Assembly (NCBI RefSeq): GCF_002797375.1
Contig: NZ_KZ454941.1
Location: 3,118,118-3,182,117 of the forward strand
Source: Bacillus sp. FJAT-42315
Lineage (GTDB): Bacteria; Bacillota; Bacilli; Bacillales; Domibacillaceae
Direction of reading: 5' to 3'
Length of the DNA: 64,000 bases
The stretch's first letter is position 1, and each line of letters opens with the position of its first letter. Both the position numbers and the translations under genes were made by a program. Positions 45,165 to 54,679 of this stretch are shown in pieces. The notes beneath the pieces were generated by a model. The model saw only the letters and a list, made by a program, of their open reading frames with translations. It did not search any database and was not told where the DNA came from.

Positions 45165-46392
45165 GACCCTCTACCCCCTTCACGCTATGTTGCAAAATCT
45201 GAACAAAATCGTCTCCTGTTCGAATCGTTGAACGTTCTAAAATAAACGTTTTCCCAGCTGTTAAACAAATTTTCTCTGCTGCTGTGCGCTGCTCGACATT
45301 CGTAATGGACGTCAAATCCTTCACATGAGCTATACCGATCACTCGGCGACACAGCTCAAGTCCAACGACAGCCGCAGTGTCTTCAAGAATGGAATCGAGA
45401 TACGATTCTTTAAACCCAGCAAGAGTAGCGGTTTGTTCCGTTGCTTTTTCATCCCAAAGCTGAAGAAATTTCTCTGAAAACAACTGAATCACTTCGGTAA
45501 TCGTCTCCTCTAAATATCGCAAATAATCCAATTGTTGCTTAGTTTCTTCTATTATATATTTCGCATTGATATGAGCAAAAATCAAATTCGCTACTACGTT
45601 GCCGATATCATAGCCAGCTGGCCCATAGAACGCAAACTCCGGATCAATGATTTTCGTTGAATCCTCTTTCACAAAGATCGAGCCTGTATGCAAATCTCCA
45701 TGAAGCAATGATTGAGATTTCGTCATAAAATCAAACTTTAGCTTCGCTGTTTCTAATCGTAGCCGTTTATCATTCCAAATCTCTTCTCGAACGAATTCCT
45801 TTGTTCCTTCAAATACATCATTTTGCTCACAATCATAAAACGGCTCTGTATAGACTAAATCTTCTGTTATTTCACATAACTCAGGGTTCGTAAATTGCTG
45901 GACAAGTGCCTTTTTCTTTTTATGCTCTAACACGACATCAGATGTTAACAGCAAAGTCCGAACTAGAAATGTTGTAATATGGTCCGCAAACAAAGGAAAC
46001 TTCCGCCCTTTTAACAACGCCGAACGCAAAATTTCATGATCAGACAAATCATCCATCACGCAGCAATTCATCACAGGGTCGTATGAATATACCTTTGGCA
46101 CCAATCCTGATGCCAACTCTCCTTGTAACGTCAAAATTTCACTTTCAATGCGATTGCGATCAGGTGAGAGCTTAAAGACATCTGAAATACGTGCCACTGG
46201 CCCTGCTTGCTTAATAATAACCGACTGCCCACTTTTTTGGTCGACAACTCGAAAGACATAATTTAAATTGCCGTCCCCAATTTCCTGACACGTTAACTCT
46301 GCATCCTCGGAAAAAATATTCAGCTTACTTTGTGCATATTGTAATGCATCTTCTTCATTCATTGTAAAATAAGCAGACGTAAAATCTTTCAC
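45133..46392 (-). CDS. mtnK: 5-methylthioribose kinase
   Basis: A 419-residue kinase of the APH/choline-kinase fold: IGDGNLNYVFRVVD nucleotide loop, SVIIKQAGPVARISDVFKLSPDRNRIE, catalytic LLHGDLHTGSIFV and metal-binding KIIDPEFAFYGPAGYDIGN. Substrate residues match MtnK rather than antibiotic kinases. GTG 46392 is the start, with GGGAGGGG upstream. It lies 15 bases behind the ABC permease gene, which couples import and phosphorylation. Confidence 0.95.
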   Translation of the reverse strand: MKDFTSAYFTMNEEDALQYAQSKLNIFSEDAELTCQEIGDGNLNYVFRVVDQKSGQSVIIKQAGPVARISDVFKLSPDRNRIESEILTLQGELASGLVPKVYSYDPVMNCCVMDDLSDHEILRSALLKGRKFPLFADHITTFLVRTLLLTSDVVLEHKKKKALVQQFTNPELCEITEDLVYTEPFYDCEQNDVFEGTKEFVREEIWNDKRLRLETAKLKFDFMTKSQSLLHGDLHTGSIFVKEDSTKIIDPEFAFYGPAGYDIGNVVANLIFAHINAKYIIEETKQQLDYLRYLEETITEVIQLFSEKFLQLWDEKATEQTATLAGFKESYLDSILEDTAAVVGLELCRRVIGIAHVKDLTSITNVEQRTAAEKICLTAGKTFILERSTIRTGDDFVQILQHSVKGVEGHGSDSVRAAR

Positions 46393-46407
46393 CTACATCC
46401 CCTCCCA

Positions 46408-47412
46408 TTACCGCTTTTTATAATAAGTAAGTCCTAAAGCAAATACTAAAACCGCTCCTTTTACAATATCCATCGCATAGTAAGGAACAGAGATCATCAC
46501 TAAGCCATTTTGCAAAATCCCAATAAGGACAGCACCAATAAAGGTACCAATGGCATTCGGCTTTCCTGCTCCAAAAACGGCAAAACCGATAAATGTAGCG
46601 GCCACCGCATCCATTAAATAAGGAGCTCCCGCATTAATTTCCGCCGTCATTACTCGAGCTGATAACACCATTCCACCGACTGCTGCACATATAGCCGACA
46701 ATAAGTAAGCCATCATTTTATATTTATTCACAGCGATCCCAGACAGTCGTGCTGCTTCCTGATTGCCACCGATCATATACATGAAACGGCCATGCTTCGT
46801 ATACGTTAAAAACAGATGAACAAGAAAAACGACCACAAACATGACAACAATGATCCAAGGGACTTGCCCCATTTTTTCAAAGATGGGACTGATCGTTCCT
46901 GTCGCAAACGTTCCATCTGGCATCACCATGTTTTGCGTAACGGTTGCTCCTTTCGTATACGTCAAAGCCACCCCTTGAATAATAAACATCATCGCTAGCG
47001 TCGCGAGCATATCTGGAATTTTAAATTTAATAATGAATAATGAATTAAGTGCGCCGATTACTAGTGCAGCCGCAAGAACAGCGAGAATGGCGATCACAAT
47101 ATTTTGCGAATACCAGACAAACATTGAAATGGCCACTGCATTAGCTAATGATGCTGTTGATCCCACGGACAAATCAAATCCATTAATCGCTAAAGAAATC
47201 GTCACGCCGATTGCAATGATCGTGACAATCGAGATTGAACGTAAAATATTGATCAAATTGTCCGCTTCAATGAATGCAGGATTGGCCCATGTAAACATCG
47301 CGATCAAAAGTCCGATTGTTACGATCGTTCCATATTTATATAGCCAGTCAAACAGCTGAAACGACGGTTTCACTGGCTGATTCTCCGCTAAGATGGTTCG
47401 TTCTGTAGCCAT
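46408..47412 (-). CDS. ABC permease, RbsC type (probable methylthioribose uptake)
   Basis: A 334-residue membrane protein of the BPD_transp_2/RbsC family, with about ten helices; typical are ISLAINGFDLSVGSTASLANA, LNSLFIIKFKIPDMLATLAM, RLSGIAVNKYKMMAYLLSA and VAATFIGFAVFGAGKPNAIGTFIGAVLIGIL. Encoded between its ATPase and mtnK. Known RbsC relatives move ribose-like sugars; methylthioribose is inferred from position. Confidence 0.85.
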   Translation of the reverse strand: MATERTILAENQPVKPSFQLFDWLYKYGTIVTIGLLIAMFTWANPAFIEADNLINILRSISIVTIIAIGVTISLAINGFDLSVGSTASLANAVAISMFVWYSQNIVIAILAVLAAALVIGALNSLFIIKFKIPDMLATLAMMFIIQGVALTYTKGATVTQNMVMPDGTFATGTISPIFEKMGQVPWIIVVMFVVVFLVHLFLTYTKHGRFMYMIGGNQEAARLSGIAVNKYKMMAYLLSAICAAVGGMVLSARVMTAEINAGAPYLMDAVAATFIGFAVFGAGKPNAIGTFIGAVLIGILQNGLVMISVPYYAMDIVKGAVLVFALGLTYYKKR

Positions 47413-48894
47413 CTATTTTCCTCCTGTTGAATAAAATAAAATCTCTGCCTCATTCGTCGCAGCGGTGTCTAGTTCTTTCACCACTTCTCCGTCATAAACG
47501 ACATATACCCGATCCGTCATACCGAGAATATCGTCTAATTCACTGGAGGCATAAATAATCCCTTTGCCTTCGTTAGCGAGCCGAGCGATCAGATCGAAAA
47601 TTTCTCTTTTCGCTCCCACATCGACGCCCTTCGTCGGTTCATCAAACACATACACCTCGGCCTCTCCCATCAGCCACTTGCCAATCACCACTTTTTGCTG
47701 ATTACCTCCAGATAAGTGCTCGACTTTCGCTTCAGCAGATGGTGTCACAATGTTTAGCTGTTCGATCATATGTTCAGCGGCTCTCTTTTCTGCCCGACGA
47801 TCCATCCAGCCAAACAAACGAGAAAAGCGGCTGACGTTAGCTATACTAAGATTTGTCGTCACGGATTCACCCGTGACGATTCCCTCTTTTCTTCGTTCTT
47901 CCGGCACGAGCACAAGCCCATGACTCACTGCCTTTGCAGGAGAAGAGATGTTCACCTTTTTGCCGTATAGCTTAATGTCACCAGTTGTTTGCGAGGATGC
48001 GCCGAACAATGCCTGACAAATTTCTGTCTTTCCCGCACCAACTAAGCCTGAAATTCCGACAATTTCACCTTTACTTACGTGTATACTGAGATTTTTAACG
48101 ACACGTTCGTCCGATAATCCACTAACCTGTAGGATTGGTTCACCAATGTTCGCACGCGACTTCGGATATTGTTCCGCCAGCTTTTTCCCCAGCATCTGTT
48201 CAATGACTTCATTTGTCGACGTGTCTTCCACGCATTTTGTCATCATCCATGAGCCATTTCTCATCACCGTAATTTCTTCACATATCTCAAATAACTCTGG
48301 CAAGCGATGGGAGATAAAAATAATAGCTACTCCTTGCTGCTTTAACAAGCGGATTAACTGGAACAATTCTTCCGTTTCCGCATGACTTAAAGGTGCGGTC
48401 GGTTCATCTAAAATTAAACAGCGGCAATCATCAGAAATCGCTTTAGCAATAAGCACCATTTGCTTTTCGGCAAGCGTCAATTGATCGATGCGCTTATCTG
48501 TCGGGATAAAAACTTGCAAGCTTGCTAGTATATCAGCTGCTTGTTTGTGGGTCGTTTTCCAATTGATCCATAATCTTTGCCCAATCCGCTCCTGCATAAT
48601 ATTTTCAGCAACCGTTAAATAAGGAATAAGGGCCGCATCCACTTCTTGATAGACCATTTGAATACCTTGTTGCTTCGCTTCTTTCGGCGAGCGAATATTA
48701 ACCTTCTTTCCATCAATGAAAATCTCGCCACGATAATGATCATAAGCACCCGAGAGTACTTTCATCAACGTGGATTTTCCCGCTCCATTCGCTCCAATTA
48801 ACGCATGAGCCTTTCCTTTTTCTATCGTTACGTCCACATCTTTCAAAGCCGCCACACCAGGAAAATCAATGGAGATATTTTTTAACTCAATCAT
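47413..48894 (-). CDS. ABC ATPase, RbsA type (two ATPase domains)
   Basis: A 493-residue protein with tandem ATP-binding domains: first Walker A GANGAGKST, signature LTLAEKQMVLIAKA, Walker B CLILDEPTAPLS; second has a changed Walker A (GLVGAGKTEI), signature LSGGNQQKVVIGKW and VYVFDEPTKGVDVGAKRE. This is the usual form for sugar uptake ABC systems. It overlaps the binding-protein gene by ATGA and abuts the permease gene. Confidence 0.9.
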   Translation of the reverse strand: MIELKNISIDFPGVAALKDVDVTIEKGKAHALIGANGAGKSTLMKVLSGAYDHYRGEIFIDGKKVNIRSPKEAKQQGIQMVYQEVDAALIPYLTVAENIMQERIGQRLWINWKTTHKQAADILASLQVFIPTDKRIDQLTLAEKQMVLIAKAISDDCRCLILDEPTAPLSHAETEELFQLIRLLKQQGVAIIFISHRLPELFEICEEITVMRNGSWMMTKCVEDTSTNEVIEQMLGKKLAEQYPKSRANIGEPILQVSGLSDERVVKNLSIHVSKGEIVGISGLVGAGKTEICQALFGASSQTTGDIKLYGKKVNISSPAKAVSHGLVLVPEERRKEGIVTGESVTTNLSIANVSRFSRLFGWMDRRAEKRAAEHMIEQLNIVTPSAEAKVEHLSGGNQQKVVIGKWLMGEAEVYVFDEPTKGVDVGAKREIFDLIARLANEGKGIIYASSELDDILGMTDRVYVVYDGEVVKELDTAATNEAEILFYSTGGK

Positions 48895-50000
48895 TTTTTA
48901 TAATGTTCCTTCAATGTCTTCATCCACTCTTCTTCAAACTCTGTCGATTCTCCCCAACCGGATACAACAGTTGATAAGTTTTCCATGTTAATTGGTGTTT
49001 TTGATGAAGAGAGCTCTTTTTGTGAAATTAAATTCGCATCTAATGCATATTGTTGCGGCGTTTCTTCCCCAGCTAACTTCTTCGCTAAAATTCTCATATC
49101 AATTTTGCCGATTAGTGCTGGATCAACAGCCGCTGTATATGTCCAAGGGCTTCCTTTTTCCTGCATTACTTGTAAATCGGCATTGGATACATCAATCCCG
49201 TAAATCTTTACTTCATTGCGACCTGCTTCTTTCAGTGCACGCGTAGCTCCGATCGCAAAAGCATCCCATGTAGCATAAATCGCATCAAGCTCTCCTTTTG
49301 GATATTTCTTCAACATCGCTTGTACCGCATTTTGCGTTTGTACCGATGTATCAGCCGCGGCTACACCAAAGCGCTCCACTTCTTTAATGCCTGGATTGTC
49401 TTTTAGCTTTTGCTCATAAACGGCATTGCGGCGTACCATCGGCGGGAATCCATCGACCCACAGGTAAGCAATGTTGGCTTTTCCGTTCGTATCTTTAATT
49501 AATTGGTCTAAACTTAATGTTGCTAATGCTTTGTCATCTTGAGAAGTTAAAGTGACACCTTCTACCTCTTTTAACTCTTCAATTGAGTCAAATGTGACGA
49601 CACTTTTCCCCTTTTCTGTAAGCTTTTTCACTGCATCAACCGTCGCCGCATCATCTCCATGAGAGAGAACGACTCCATCATAATCCTGATTCGCGGCTTG
49701 AGCGATCGCATCATGAAACTTCGCCGTATCCCCATTAGCGGTAAATACATCGACCGTAAACCCGAGCGCTTCTCCTTCCTGCTTCGCACCAGCTAAAAAT
49801 TGAGCGGTATGATCATCACCACCAATTTTGCGAATCACTTTCACTTTGACGTCCTCTCCATTAGCAAAACGCTCCGGGACATTTTCAATTTTTTCATTTT
49901 TCTTCTCTGATGAAGCACCTTGCTCACTCGTTGAACATCCCGTTAACAACAATGTCAACGCTACACTCGAAACAGCTAACTTTTTAACCCACTTTTTCAT
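48891..50000 (-). CDS. Sugar-type ABC binding lipoprotein (probable methylthioribose)
   Basis: A 369-residue lipoprotein (lipobox LLLTGC) of the Peripla_BP_4 ribose-binding class: VKVIRKIGGDDHTAQFLAGAKQEGEALGF, DGVVLSHGDDAATVDAVKKL, DAIYATWDAFAIGATRALKEAG and KIYGIDVSNADL. It captures the ligand outside the cell. mtnD ends 60 bases upstream, with repeat copy 9 between. GGAGGATA precedes the ATG. Confidence 0.85.
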   Translation of the reverse strand: MKKWVKKLAVSSVALTLLLTGCSTSEQGASSEKKNEKIENVPERFANGEDVKVKVIRKIGGDDHTAQFLAGAKQEGEALGFTVDVFTANGDTAKFHDAIAQAANQDYDGVVLSHGDDAATVDAVKKLTEKGKSVVTFDSIEELKEVEGVTLTSQDDKALATLSLDQLIKDTNGKANIAYLWVDGFPPMVRRNAVYEQKLKDNPGIKEVERFGVAAADTSVQTQNAVQAMLKKYPKGELDAIYATWDAFAIGATRALKEAGRNEVKIYGIDVSNADLQVMQEKGSPWTYTAAVDPALIGKIDMRILAKKLAGEETPQQYALDANLISQKELSSSKTPINMENLSTVVSGWGESTEFEEEWMKTLKEHYKK

Positions 50001-50030
50001 AAAATATCCTCCAATTCAAACAATATATTA

Positions 50031-50060
50031 TTCGACAAATTCCGGGGAGTGACAGGCACC
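50031..50060 (+). repeat. Dispersed repeat, copy 9
   Basis: TTCGACAAATTCC arm and perfect core. Its last base is the G of mtnD's TAG stop (minus strand). It fills most of the 60-base gap between mtnD and the binding-protein gene. Confidence 0.85.
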
Positions 50061-50572
50061 TAGTAAACCGGGACCCAGCCTTCTTCTGTGACGAAGATGC
50101 GAACAGCGACTACTTGGCGGTCTTCAGCGAGTGTGAAGTAGTGACGGACTCCTTCTGGTACGGAGATGAGGTCGCCTGGGTTCAAATGCACTTCAAAAAA
50201 TTGGCCATTTTTCGCTTGAATCACGAAGACGCCATGGCCGCTCGCAATAAAGCGTACTTCGTCATCCGTATGATGATGCTCGCGCTGAAAGTTTTTCAAT
50301 AGCTCTTCAAGATTAGGTGTATGTTCAGCGAGCGAAATCACATCCCATGCTTGGTAGCCTCGTCTAGCTGAAATATCTTGAATTTCCGCTTCAAATGCTT
50401 GTAAAATCGTTTGCTTTTCTTCTTCATTCAACACGAACTTTCCTTGTAATCCAGCTGGTAATTTCGAAATATCCCAGTGCTCATAAATTACATCCTGCTG
50501 TTGTAAAAAGGAAATCACTTCCTCTTGATTATCAATCACTTCATTCGTTTCTTGAATTGTAATAATGGTCAT
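50060..50572 (-). CDS. mtnD: Acireductone dioxygenase
   Basis: A 170-residue cupin that cleaves acireductone to the methionine keto acid and formate. Metal ligands in REHHHTDDEVRFI (His, His, Glu) and a later His in VPEGVRHYF. ATG 50572 has TAGGAGGAG upstream; the longer frame is not needed. Ends exactly at repeat copy 9. Confidence 0.93.
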   Translation of the reverse strand: MTIITIQETNEVIDNQEEVISFLQQQDVIYEHWDISKLPAGLQGKFVLNEEEKQTILQAFEAEIQDISARRGYQAWDVISLAEHTPNLEELLKNFQREHHHTDDEVRFIASGHGVFVIQAKNGQFFEVHLNPGDLISVPEGVRHYFTLAEDRQVVAVRIFVTEEGWVPVY

Positions 50573-50612
50573 TTCGACTCCTCCTATTTTCAATATTGGG
50601 AATTTTAAAAAA

Positions 50613-51236
50613 TTAACAAAGACTCGCTTTCGCTTGAATAAGCGCCAGTTGATATTGAAATAAAAACTCACATGCTTCGAGCACTTTCTTCGCTTCCAAG
50701 CTATCTTGGCCCCAGACGGTAATACCATGGTTTCGAATTAACACCGCCCCCTTTTCTTCATTGACAAAAGGGACCATCGCAGCCGCTAAAGTCGGGATAT
50801 CCGCATAGTTAGGGATAATGGGAATCGGCCATTTCGCATCCTCTTCCCAGCGGCCAAATGCCTTGATCAACTCTTGACCTTGAAACACTATTTTTCCCTG
50901 ATCCCCATACAGTTCAGAAATCACATTATTGGCTACTGTATGTACATGCAAGCTACAGCCAGCATTCGTTCGGCGGTAAATTTCACAGTGTAAAAGCGTT
51001 TCCGCTGACGGCTTCAAACTCGTCTCCCCTACTGGATTCCCTTCGCCATCGACAAGTAAGAAATCTTCACTCGTTTTTTTGCGCTTATCTTTACCGCTAG
51101 CAGTCACAAGAAATTGGATGGGATCGTCTTGAACCTTGATAGCTAAATTCCCGCTCGTTCCCATAAACCAGTCCCGAGCGGCCAGTTCCTCTTTAATTTC
51201 GCTCAGCTCATAAGCGCGAGTAACGAATACACTCAT
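50613..51236 (-). CDS. mtnB: Methylthioribulose-1-phosphate dehydratase
   Basis: A 207-residue class II aldolase-fold zinc enzyme: [39 protein letters not shown] (zinc His pair) and [11 protein letters not shown] (third His). It overlaps the mtnX stop by ATGA. Confidence 0.93.
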   Translation of the reverse strand: MSVFVTRAYELSEIKEELAARDWFMGTSGNLAIKVQDDPIQFLVTASGKDKRKKTSEDFLLVDGEGNPVGETSLKPSAETLLHCEIYRRTNAGCSLHVHTVANNVISELYGDQGKIVFQGQELIKAFGRWEEDAKWPIPIIPNYADIPTLAAAMVPFVNEEKGAVLIRNHGITVWGQDSLEAKKVLEACEFLFQYQLALIQAKASLC

Positions 51237-51928
51237 TTTTCCCTCACCCCTTGCAGATTTTCTAACACTTCAATACAGTCATAGAACGTTTCAAACGATT
51301 GAAACGGGATTGAAAGGGTTGTACATTTTTCCGATAAATAATCTCTCGCAATGACCGTATCAGCAATTTTAGCCGCTTGTAAGTCTGTGACTGAATCTCC
51401 GATGACAATCGTATGTACTTCTGCATTTGCCAGTTGGCGAATAATTGTTGGCTTGCAGCAGCCGCAATTTTGATTCGGGCACTGATCATCACACACATGA
51501 GGCCATTGAATCTGAATCGCCTCTCCGCTAAAATCCGCTTCATTGCAATATACGCCGGCAATCGAATCAAAAGACTCTAGCATCGGTTTGACGAAAAAAT
51601 CAATGCCACCACTGACGATATAAAGTGGGATTCCTTGGTGTTTCGCATACTGAACAAAGTCAGAAAAGCCTTCTCTAATTTCCGCCGTCTCTAATACAAA
51701 GTCGATAATGTCTTGCTGTAAAGAAGAAGGCAATAGCTCAAACATTTGGCCGACTCCATCTTGAATACTGATCTTCTGAGCTAGAATCTCATTCTTCAAT
51801 CTCTCACATTCAGGAGGAGCAAAACGCTCCATAATGCTCGCAATATTATCTTTTTTCGTTACCGTTCCATCAAAGTCACAAAAAATAATTGGCTGTTTCA
51901 AGATGTCGTACCGTCCTTCCATCCCCAT
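51233..51928 (-). CDS. mtnX: HK-MTPenyl-1-P phosphatase
   Basis: A HAD-superfamily phosphatase of about 222-231 residues: FCDFDGTVT (nucleophile Asp and acid Asp), VSGGIDFFV and [13 protein letters not shown]. Removes phosphate from the MtnW product. The start is uncertain: ATG 51928 or 51922, or TTG 51901, which overlaps the mtnW stop and gives the shortest, most family-like N-terminus ([11 protein letters not shown]) but is 12 bases from its GGAAGGA site. Confidence 0.9.
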   Translation of the reverse strand: MGMEGRYDILKQPIIFCDFDGTVTKKDNIASIMERFAPPECERLKNEILAQKISIQDGVGQMFELLPSSLQQDIIDFVLETAEIREGFSDFVQYAKHQGIPLYIVSGGIDFFVKPMLESFDSIAGVYCNEADFSGEAIQIQWPHVCDDQCPNQNCGCCKPTIIRQLANAEVHTIVIGDSVTDLQAAKIADTVIARDYLSEKCTTLSIPFQSFETFYDCIEVLENLQGVREK

Positions 51929-53118
51929 AATCGAATTGCTTCTTGTAATTCAACGCTAGCTGTCGCTTCAGGTAATGGAATCCCTACTTGCACCGCTTCC
52001 ACCGCTTGACGAAAAGCTCGGCCGCCACCTTTTGCACCTAATGGGTGTCCGTGTACTCCTCCACCTGCATTAATGACACAGTCTTTACCAAAATCATTGA
52101 CTAACAGTGGCACAAGCCCCGGATGAATACCTGCTGATGGGACTGGGAATGTTGATTTTAAAGAAGACTCCTGAGTTAACGCTTCTTTCACTTTTAGGAC
52201 TTTCTCTTTTTCTAACGCTACGCTTCCATAAGGCGATGGAAACAAGGAAAAATCCGCTCCAGCAAGTCTTGTTAATGTGCCTAACAATAAAGAATAAGAG
52301 AGGCCGTATCTTTCTGAAGCAGCGATCGCACCGCTAAAGGCTGGGTGAGCCATAATTGGCAAAGCGATTTCGTCATCTTCACGCAAGCTTTGTAGCACAT
52401 CTAAGCCATAAGTGAAAACGTTAAACAACAGAATGTCAGCCCCTAGCTCTTTTGCTCTCCTTGCTTTCTCCTTTAATTCAAACGTGCGTCCAGTTAAATT
52501 GACCGCATACAATGTTCGATGTCCTGTTTCCTCGTATACTTGATGGAGAAGCTGTTTTCCTTCTGTTACTCTTTTTTCAAATGGAGTCAGCTCATTGTCA
52601 AAAAGAATTTCATCATCTTTCACAAGGTCGACACCGCCCAGCGCCTGTTCTCGCAATTGGTCGAGCAAGTAATTCATATCCCGACCGATCACTCCTTTAA
52701 AGATGCTCATCACTAATGGCCGATCGTAAATATTCAGTTGTTCACGAATACCGCTAATGCCAAATCGAGGGCCCGGAAAATCAACTAACAGCTCATTGTC
52801 TAACTTTAAGTCGATTAATTTCACTTGGCCGTCTAATGATAATTTTCCAAAGGTCGTCGTTAATACTGCCGGAAGATCCGTTGAAAAGTTCGCTCGTGGA
52901 AAATGAATATCAATTTCCGCTATTGTTTTTCCTGAAGCGTCTTCTCCAATTTCCTTGATTTCTCTAACATGGCCCTTATGTTTTTTTAGTTGCTCCTGTT
53001 CAAGCAGTGGCAGCTCCGTCCAAGAACCAACTGTTAACCCGAGCGCGATGCCTTCTGCTTTTTTCGGTAAACTCGCTTGATCCGCAATGACTTGATAAAC
53101 AGCTGTGACTCCACTCAT
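51898..53118 (-). CDS. mtnW: DK-MTP-1-P enolase (RuBisCO-like protein)
   Basis: A 406-residue RuBisCO-like protein that enolises 2,3-diketo-5-methylthiopentyl-1-phosphate. The [10 protein letters not shown] segment replaces the carboxylated-Lys motif region of RuBis[15 protein letters not shown] and [16 protein letters not shown] are typical. First gene of the cluster, 45 bases behind the SAM riboswitch terminator. AGGTG precedes the ATG. Confidence 0.95.
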   Translation of the reverse strand: MSGVTAVYQVIADQASLPKKAEGIALGLTVGSWTELPLLEQEQLKKHKGHVREIKEIGEDASGKTIAEIDIHFPRANFSTDLPAVLTTTFGKLSLDGQVKLIDLKLDNELLVDFPGPRFGISGIREQLNIYDRPLVMSIFKGVIGRDMNYLLDQLREQALGGVDLVKDDEILFDNELTPFEKRVTEGKQLLHQVYEETGHRTLYAVNLTGRTFELKEKARRAKELGADILLFNVFTYGLDVLQSLREDDEIALPIMAHPAFSGAIAASERYGLSYSLLLGTLTRLAGADFSLFPSPYGSVALEKEKVLKVKEALTQESSLKSTFPVPSAGIHPGLVPLLVNDFGKDCVINAGGGVHGHPLGAKGGGRAFRQAVEAVQVGIPLPEATASVELQEAIRLWGWKDGTTS

Positions 53119-53162
53119 CTTTTTTCACCTCACATTTTTTCAATCCCGTATGTGTATACAAT

Positions 53163-53192
53163 AAAAAAACCTCTTCAAATAAGAAGAGGTTT
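53163..53192 (-). terminator. SAM riboswitch expression-platform terminator
   Basis: A 10-bp stem AAACCTCTTC/GAAGAGGTTT followed by a T-run on the minus strand, between aptamer and mtnW. Confidence 0.9.
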
Positions 53193-53204
53193 CCGAAAAA
53201 ACAA

Positions 53205-53310
53205 CTTCTTATCTGTCAACATATCTGTTGTGAGAATTAGCACCGTGCTCGTAACGAGTCGGTTGCCGGGCTTCATCGGGCTCATCCCTCCGCCTGCTCT
53301 TGATAAGAAT
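53205..53310 (-). promoter_or_regulatory. SAM-I (S-box) riboswitch of the mtn cluster
   Basis: The minus strand carries the S-box core in order: CTTATCAAGAGCAGG, CGGAGGGA, TGAGCCCGATGAAGCCCGGC, AACC, a P3 hairpin, GCACGGTGCTAATTC, and GATAAGA closing P1. High SAM should favour the downstream terminator and switch off the cluster. Confidence 0.95.
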
Positions 53311-53348
53311 CATTGTATTAAATTTGCATATCTCATAGATTAACTAGG

Positions 53349-53377
53349 ATTATGCCATGCTCTTAACAAACTGTCAA
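53349..53377 (-). promoter_or_regulatory. mtn cluster promoter
   Basis: On the minus strand TTGACA (53372-53377), 17-base spacer, CATAAT (53349-53354), just before the riboswitch. Confidence 0.8.
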
Positions 53378-53407
53378 CAAAATTTTAAAAAAACAGAAAA
53401 ATTACCC

Positions 53408-53447
53408 TTCGACAAAATCTAAGAAATTCCGGGGAGTGACAGGCACC
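53408..53447 (+). repeat. Dispersed repeat, copy 10
   Basis: Perfect core; the arm is lengthened by about ten bases (TTCGACAAAATCTAAGAAATTCC). Located 30 bases upstream of the mtn promoter. Confidence 0.85.
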
Positions 53448-53532
53448 TGTCGATATGTACAAATCATACACATAAGTTTGACAATACATAAACAGTTTGA
53501 TAAAAATGACTCATATAGCCTTATTTCATAGG

Positions 53533-53560
53533 AGGACAAAATTCGAGGAGTGACAGGCAC
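53533..53560 (+). repeat. Dispersed repeat, copy 11 (supplies a ribosome site)
   Basis: GGACAAAATTCGAGGAGTGACAGGCAC truncated by the start codon of the next gene. GAGGAG lies 10 bases before that TTG start. Confidence 0.8.
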
Positions 53561-53968
53561 TTGGGTATATTAGCTGGAATCGTTTCTGGTATTTTTCTTG
53601 GATTGTTTTTGAAGGTGATTGAGGTTGGTTTAGGGATTAAGGTGTATACGTTGCTTATGAATGTGGACTATATTCCGGTGATTAAGAAGGTTGCCTTACC
53701 TGAGCTAGTTGAGTTCTCACTTCATCTGATTGTGTCGGTTGTTTTAGCTATGACTCTTGCATACGTTGTGAAAAAGGAGCAATGGACGAATGAACAAATC
53801 ATGATTCGAACGGTTACCATTTGTTTTTTAATCGGCGTGTTGCTTTATCCAACAACGATATTGTCTGATCGAACACCTTCGATTACATCACTATCAGCGA
53901 TTTTTTATTGGTTAGTTGGGCACGCCTTATATGGAGTAGTACTAGGTCGATTTTATATAAAACAATAA
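53561..53968 (+). CDS. Small integral membrane protein, function unknown
   Basis: A 135-residue protein with four predicted helices (GILAGIVSGIFLGLFLKVIE; FSLHLIVSVVLAMTLAYVV; ICFLIGVLLYPTTI; LSAIFYWLVGHALYGVVLGRF). No family recognised. The only plausible start is TTG 53561, and its Shine-Dalgarno sequence GAGGAG is part of repeat copy 11. Confidence 0.65.
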   Translation: MGILAGIVSGIFLGLFLKVIEVGLGIKVYTLLMNVDYIPVIKKVALPELVEFSLHLIVSVVLAMTLAYVVKKEQWTNEQIMIRTVTICFLIGVLLYPTTILSDRTPSITSLSAIFYWLVGHALYGVVLGRFYIKQ

Positions 53969-54056
53969 TTCAAAATAAGCTGTCATGCATCCACTATATG
54001 ACAGCTTATTTTTGACACAAAGCCTCACTTTCAATATGCTGAAAATAAAATACCTA

Positions 54057-54085
54057 TCGACAAAATCCGAGGAGTGACAGACACC
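54057..54085 (+). repeat. Dispersed repeat, copy 12
   Basis: TCGACAAAATCC arm, GAGGAGTGACAGACACC core (one change). A TATAAT box lies 10 bases further on (54095-54100), with the repeat's GTGACA 15 bases before it. Confidence 0.8.
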
Positions 54086-54124
54086 TTGATATGTTATAAT
54101 ATTCTGACAAAGGGAGGGAGAAAT

Positions 54125-54610
54125 GTGATTGAACAAGTGGTCAAGTCGATTCAAGATGATTATCCAGATGATTTTGCTTGGTGTTATGGTTGTGGTCGTT
54201 TAAATGAAGAGGGGCATCATTTTCGCACAGGTTGGGATGGTGAACGAACGAAAACCGTTTATACGCCTCGCCCTGAACACACAGCGATTCCAGGGTTTGT
54301 GTATGGTGGGTTAGTAGCGTCGTTAATTGATTGTCACGGAACGGGATCAGCTGCTTTAGCTTTACATCGAAAAAATGGACATGAAGTTGGAGATGGCACA
54401 CCTCCTCCACGTTTTGTGACAGCTTCACTCAATGTGAATTTCTTAAAGCCGACTCCACAAGACGTACCGTTAGTCGCGATCGGGTCAGTGACAGAAATTC
54501 ATCCGAAGAAATGGAAAGTCGAAACAGAAGTATTTGCCGGGGATATTCTTTGTGCTCGCGGAGAAGTAACAGCTGTTGTGATGCCAAGTACTTTCGCGAA
54601 AAAAGACTGA
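54125..54610 (+). CDS. PaaI-family (hotdog) thioesterase
   Basis: A 161-residue hotdog-fold protein: CYGCGRLNEEGHHFRT at the start, HTAIPGFVYGGLVASLIDCHGTGSAA (catalytic region) and RFVTASLNVNFLKPTP. It probably hydrolyses an acyl-CoA; substrate unknown. GTG 54125 follows AAAGGGAGGGAG; the longer frame from 54074 begins inside repeat copy 12 and is not used. Confidence 0.85.
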   Translation: MIEQVVKSIQDDYPDDFAWCYGCGRLNEEGHHFRTGWDGERTKTVYTPRPEHTAIPGFVYGGLVASLIDCHGTGSAALALHRKNGHEVGDGTPPPRFVTASLNVNFLKPTPQDVPLVAIGSVTEIHPKKWKVETEVFAGDILCARGEVTAVVMPSTFAKKD

Positions 54611-54627
54611 GCATTCGCTCAACACTC

Positions 54628-54670
54628 AAAAAGACGAAAGTTATCTTTCACAGGTGGCTTTCGTCTTTTT
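54628..54670. terminator. Bidirectional terminator between thioesterase and GGDEF-EAL genes
   Basis: A 13-bp perfect stem (AAAAAGACGAAAG/CTTTCGTCTTTTT) with a 17-base loop. Confidence 0.88.
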
Positions 54671-54679
54671 GAAGTTGTT

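Noticed and set aside
54074-54124. Longer N-terminus of the thioesterase from inside repeat copy 12
   Set aside because: Covers a -10-like TATAAT and the ribosome site of GTG 54125; homologs start near the latter.
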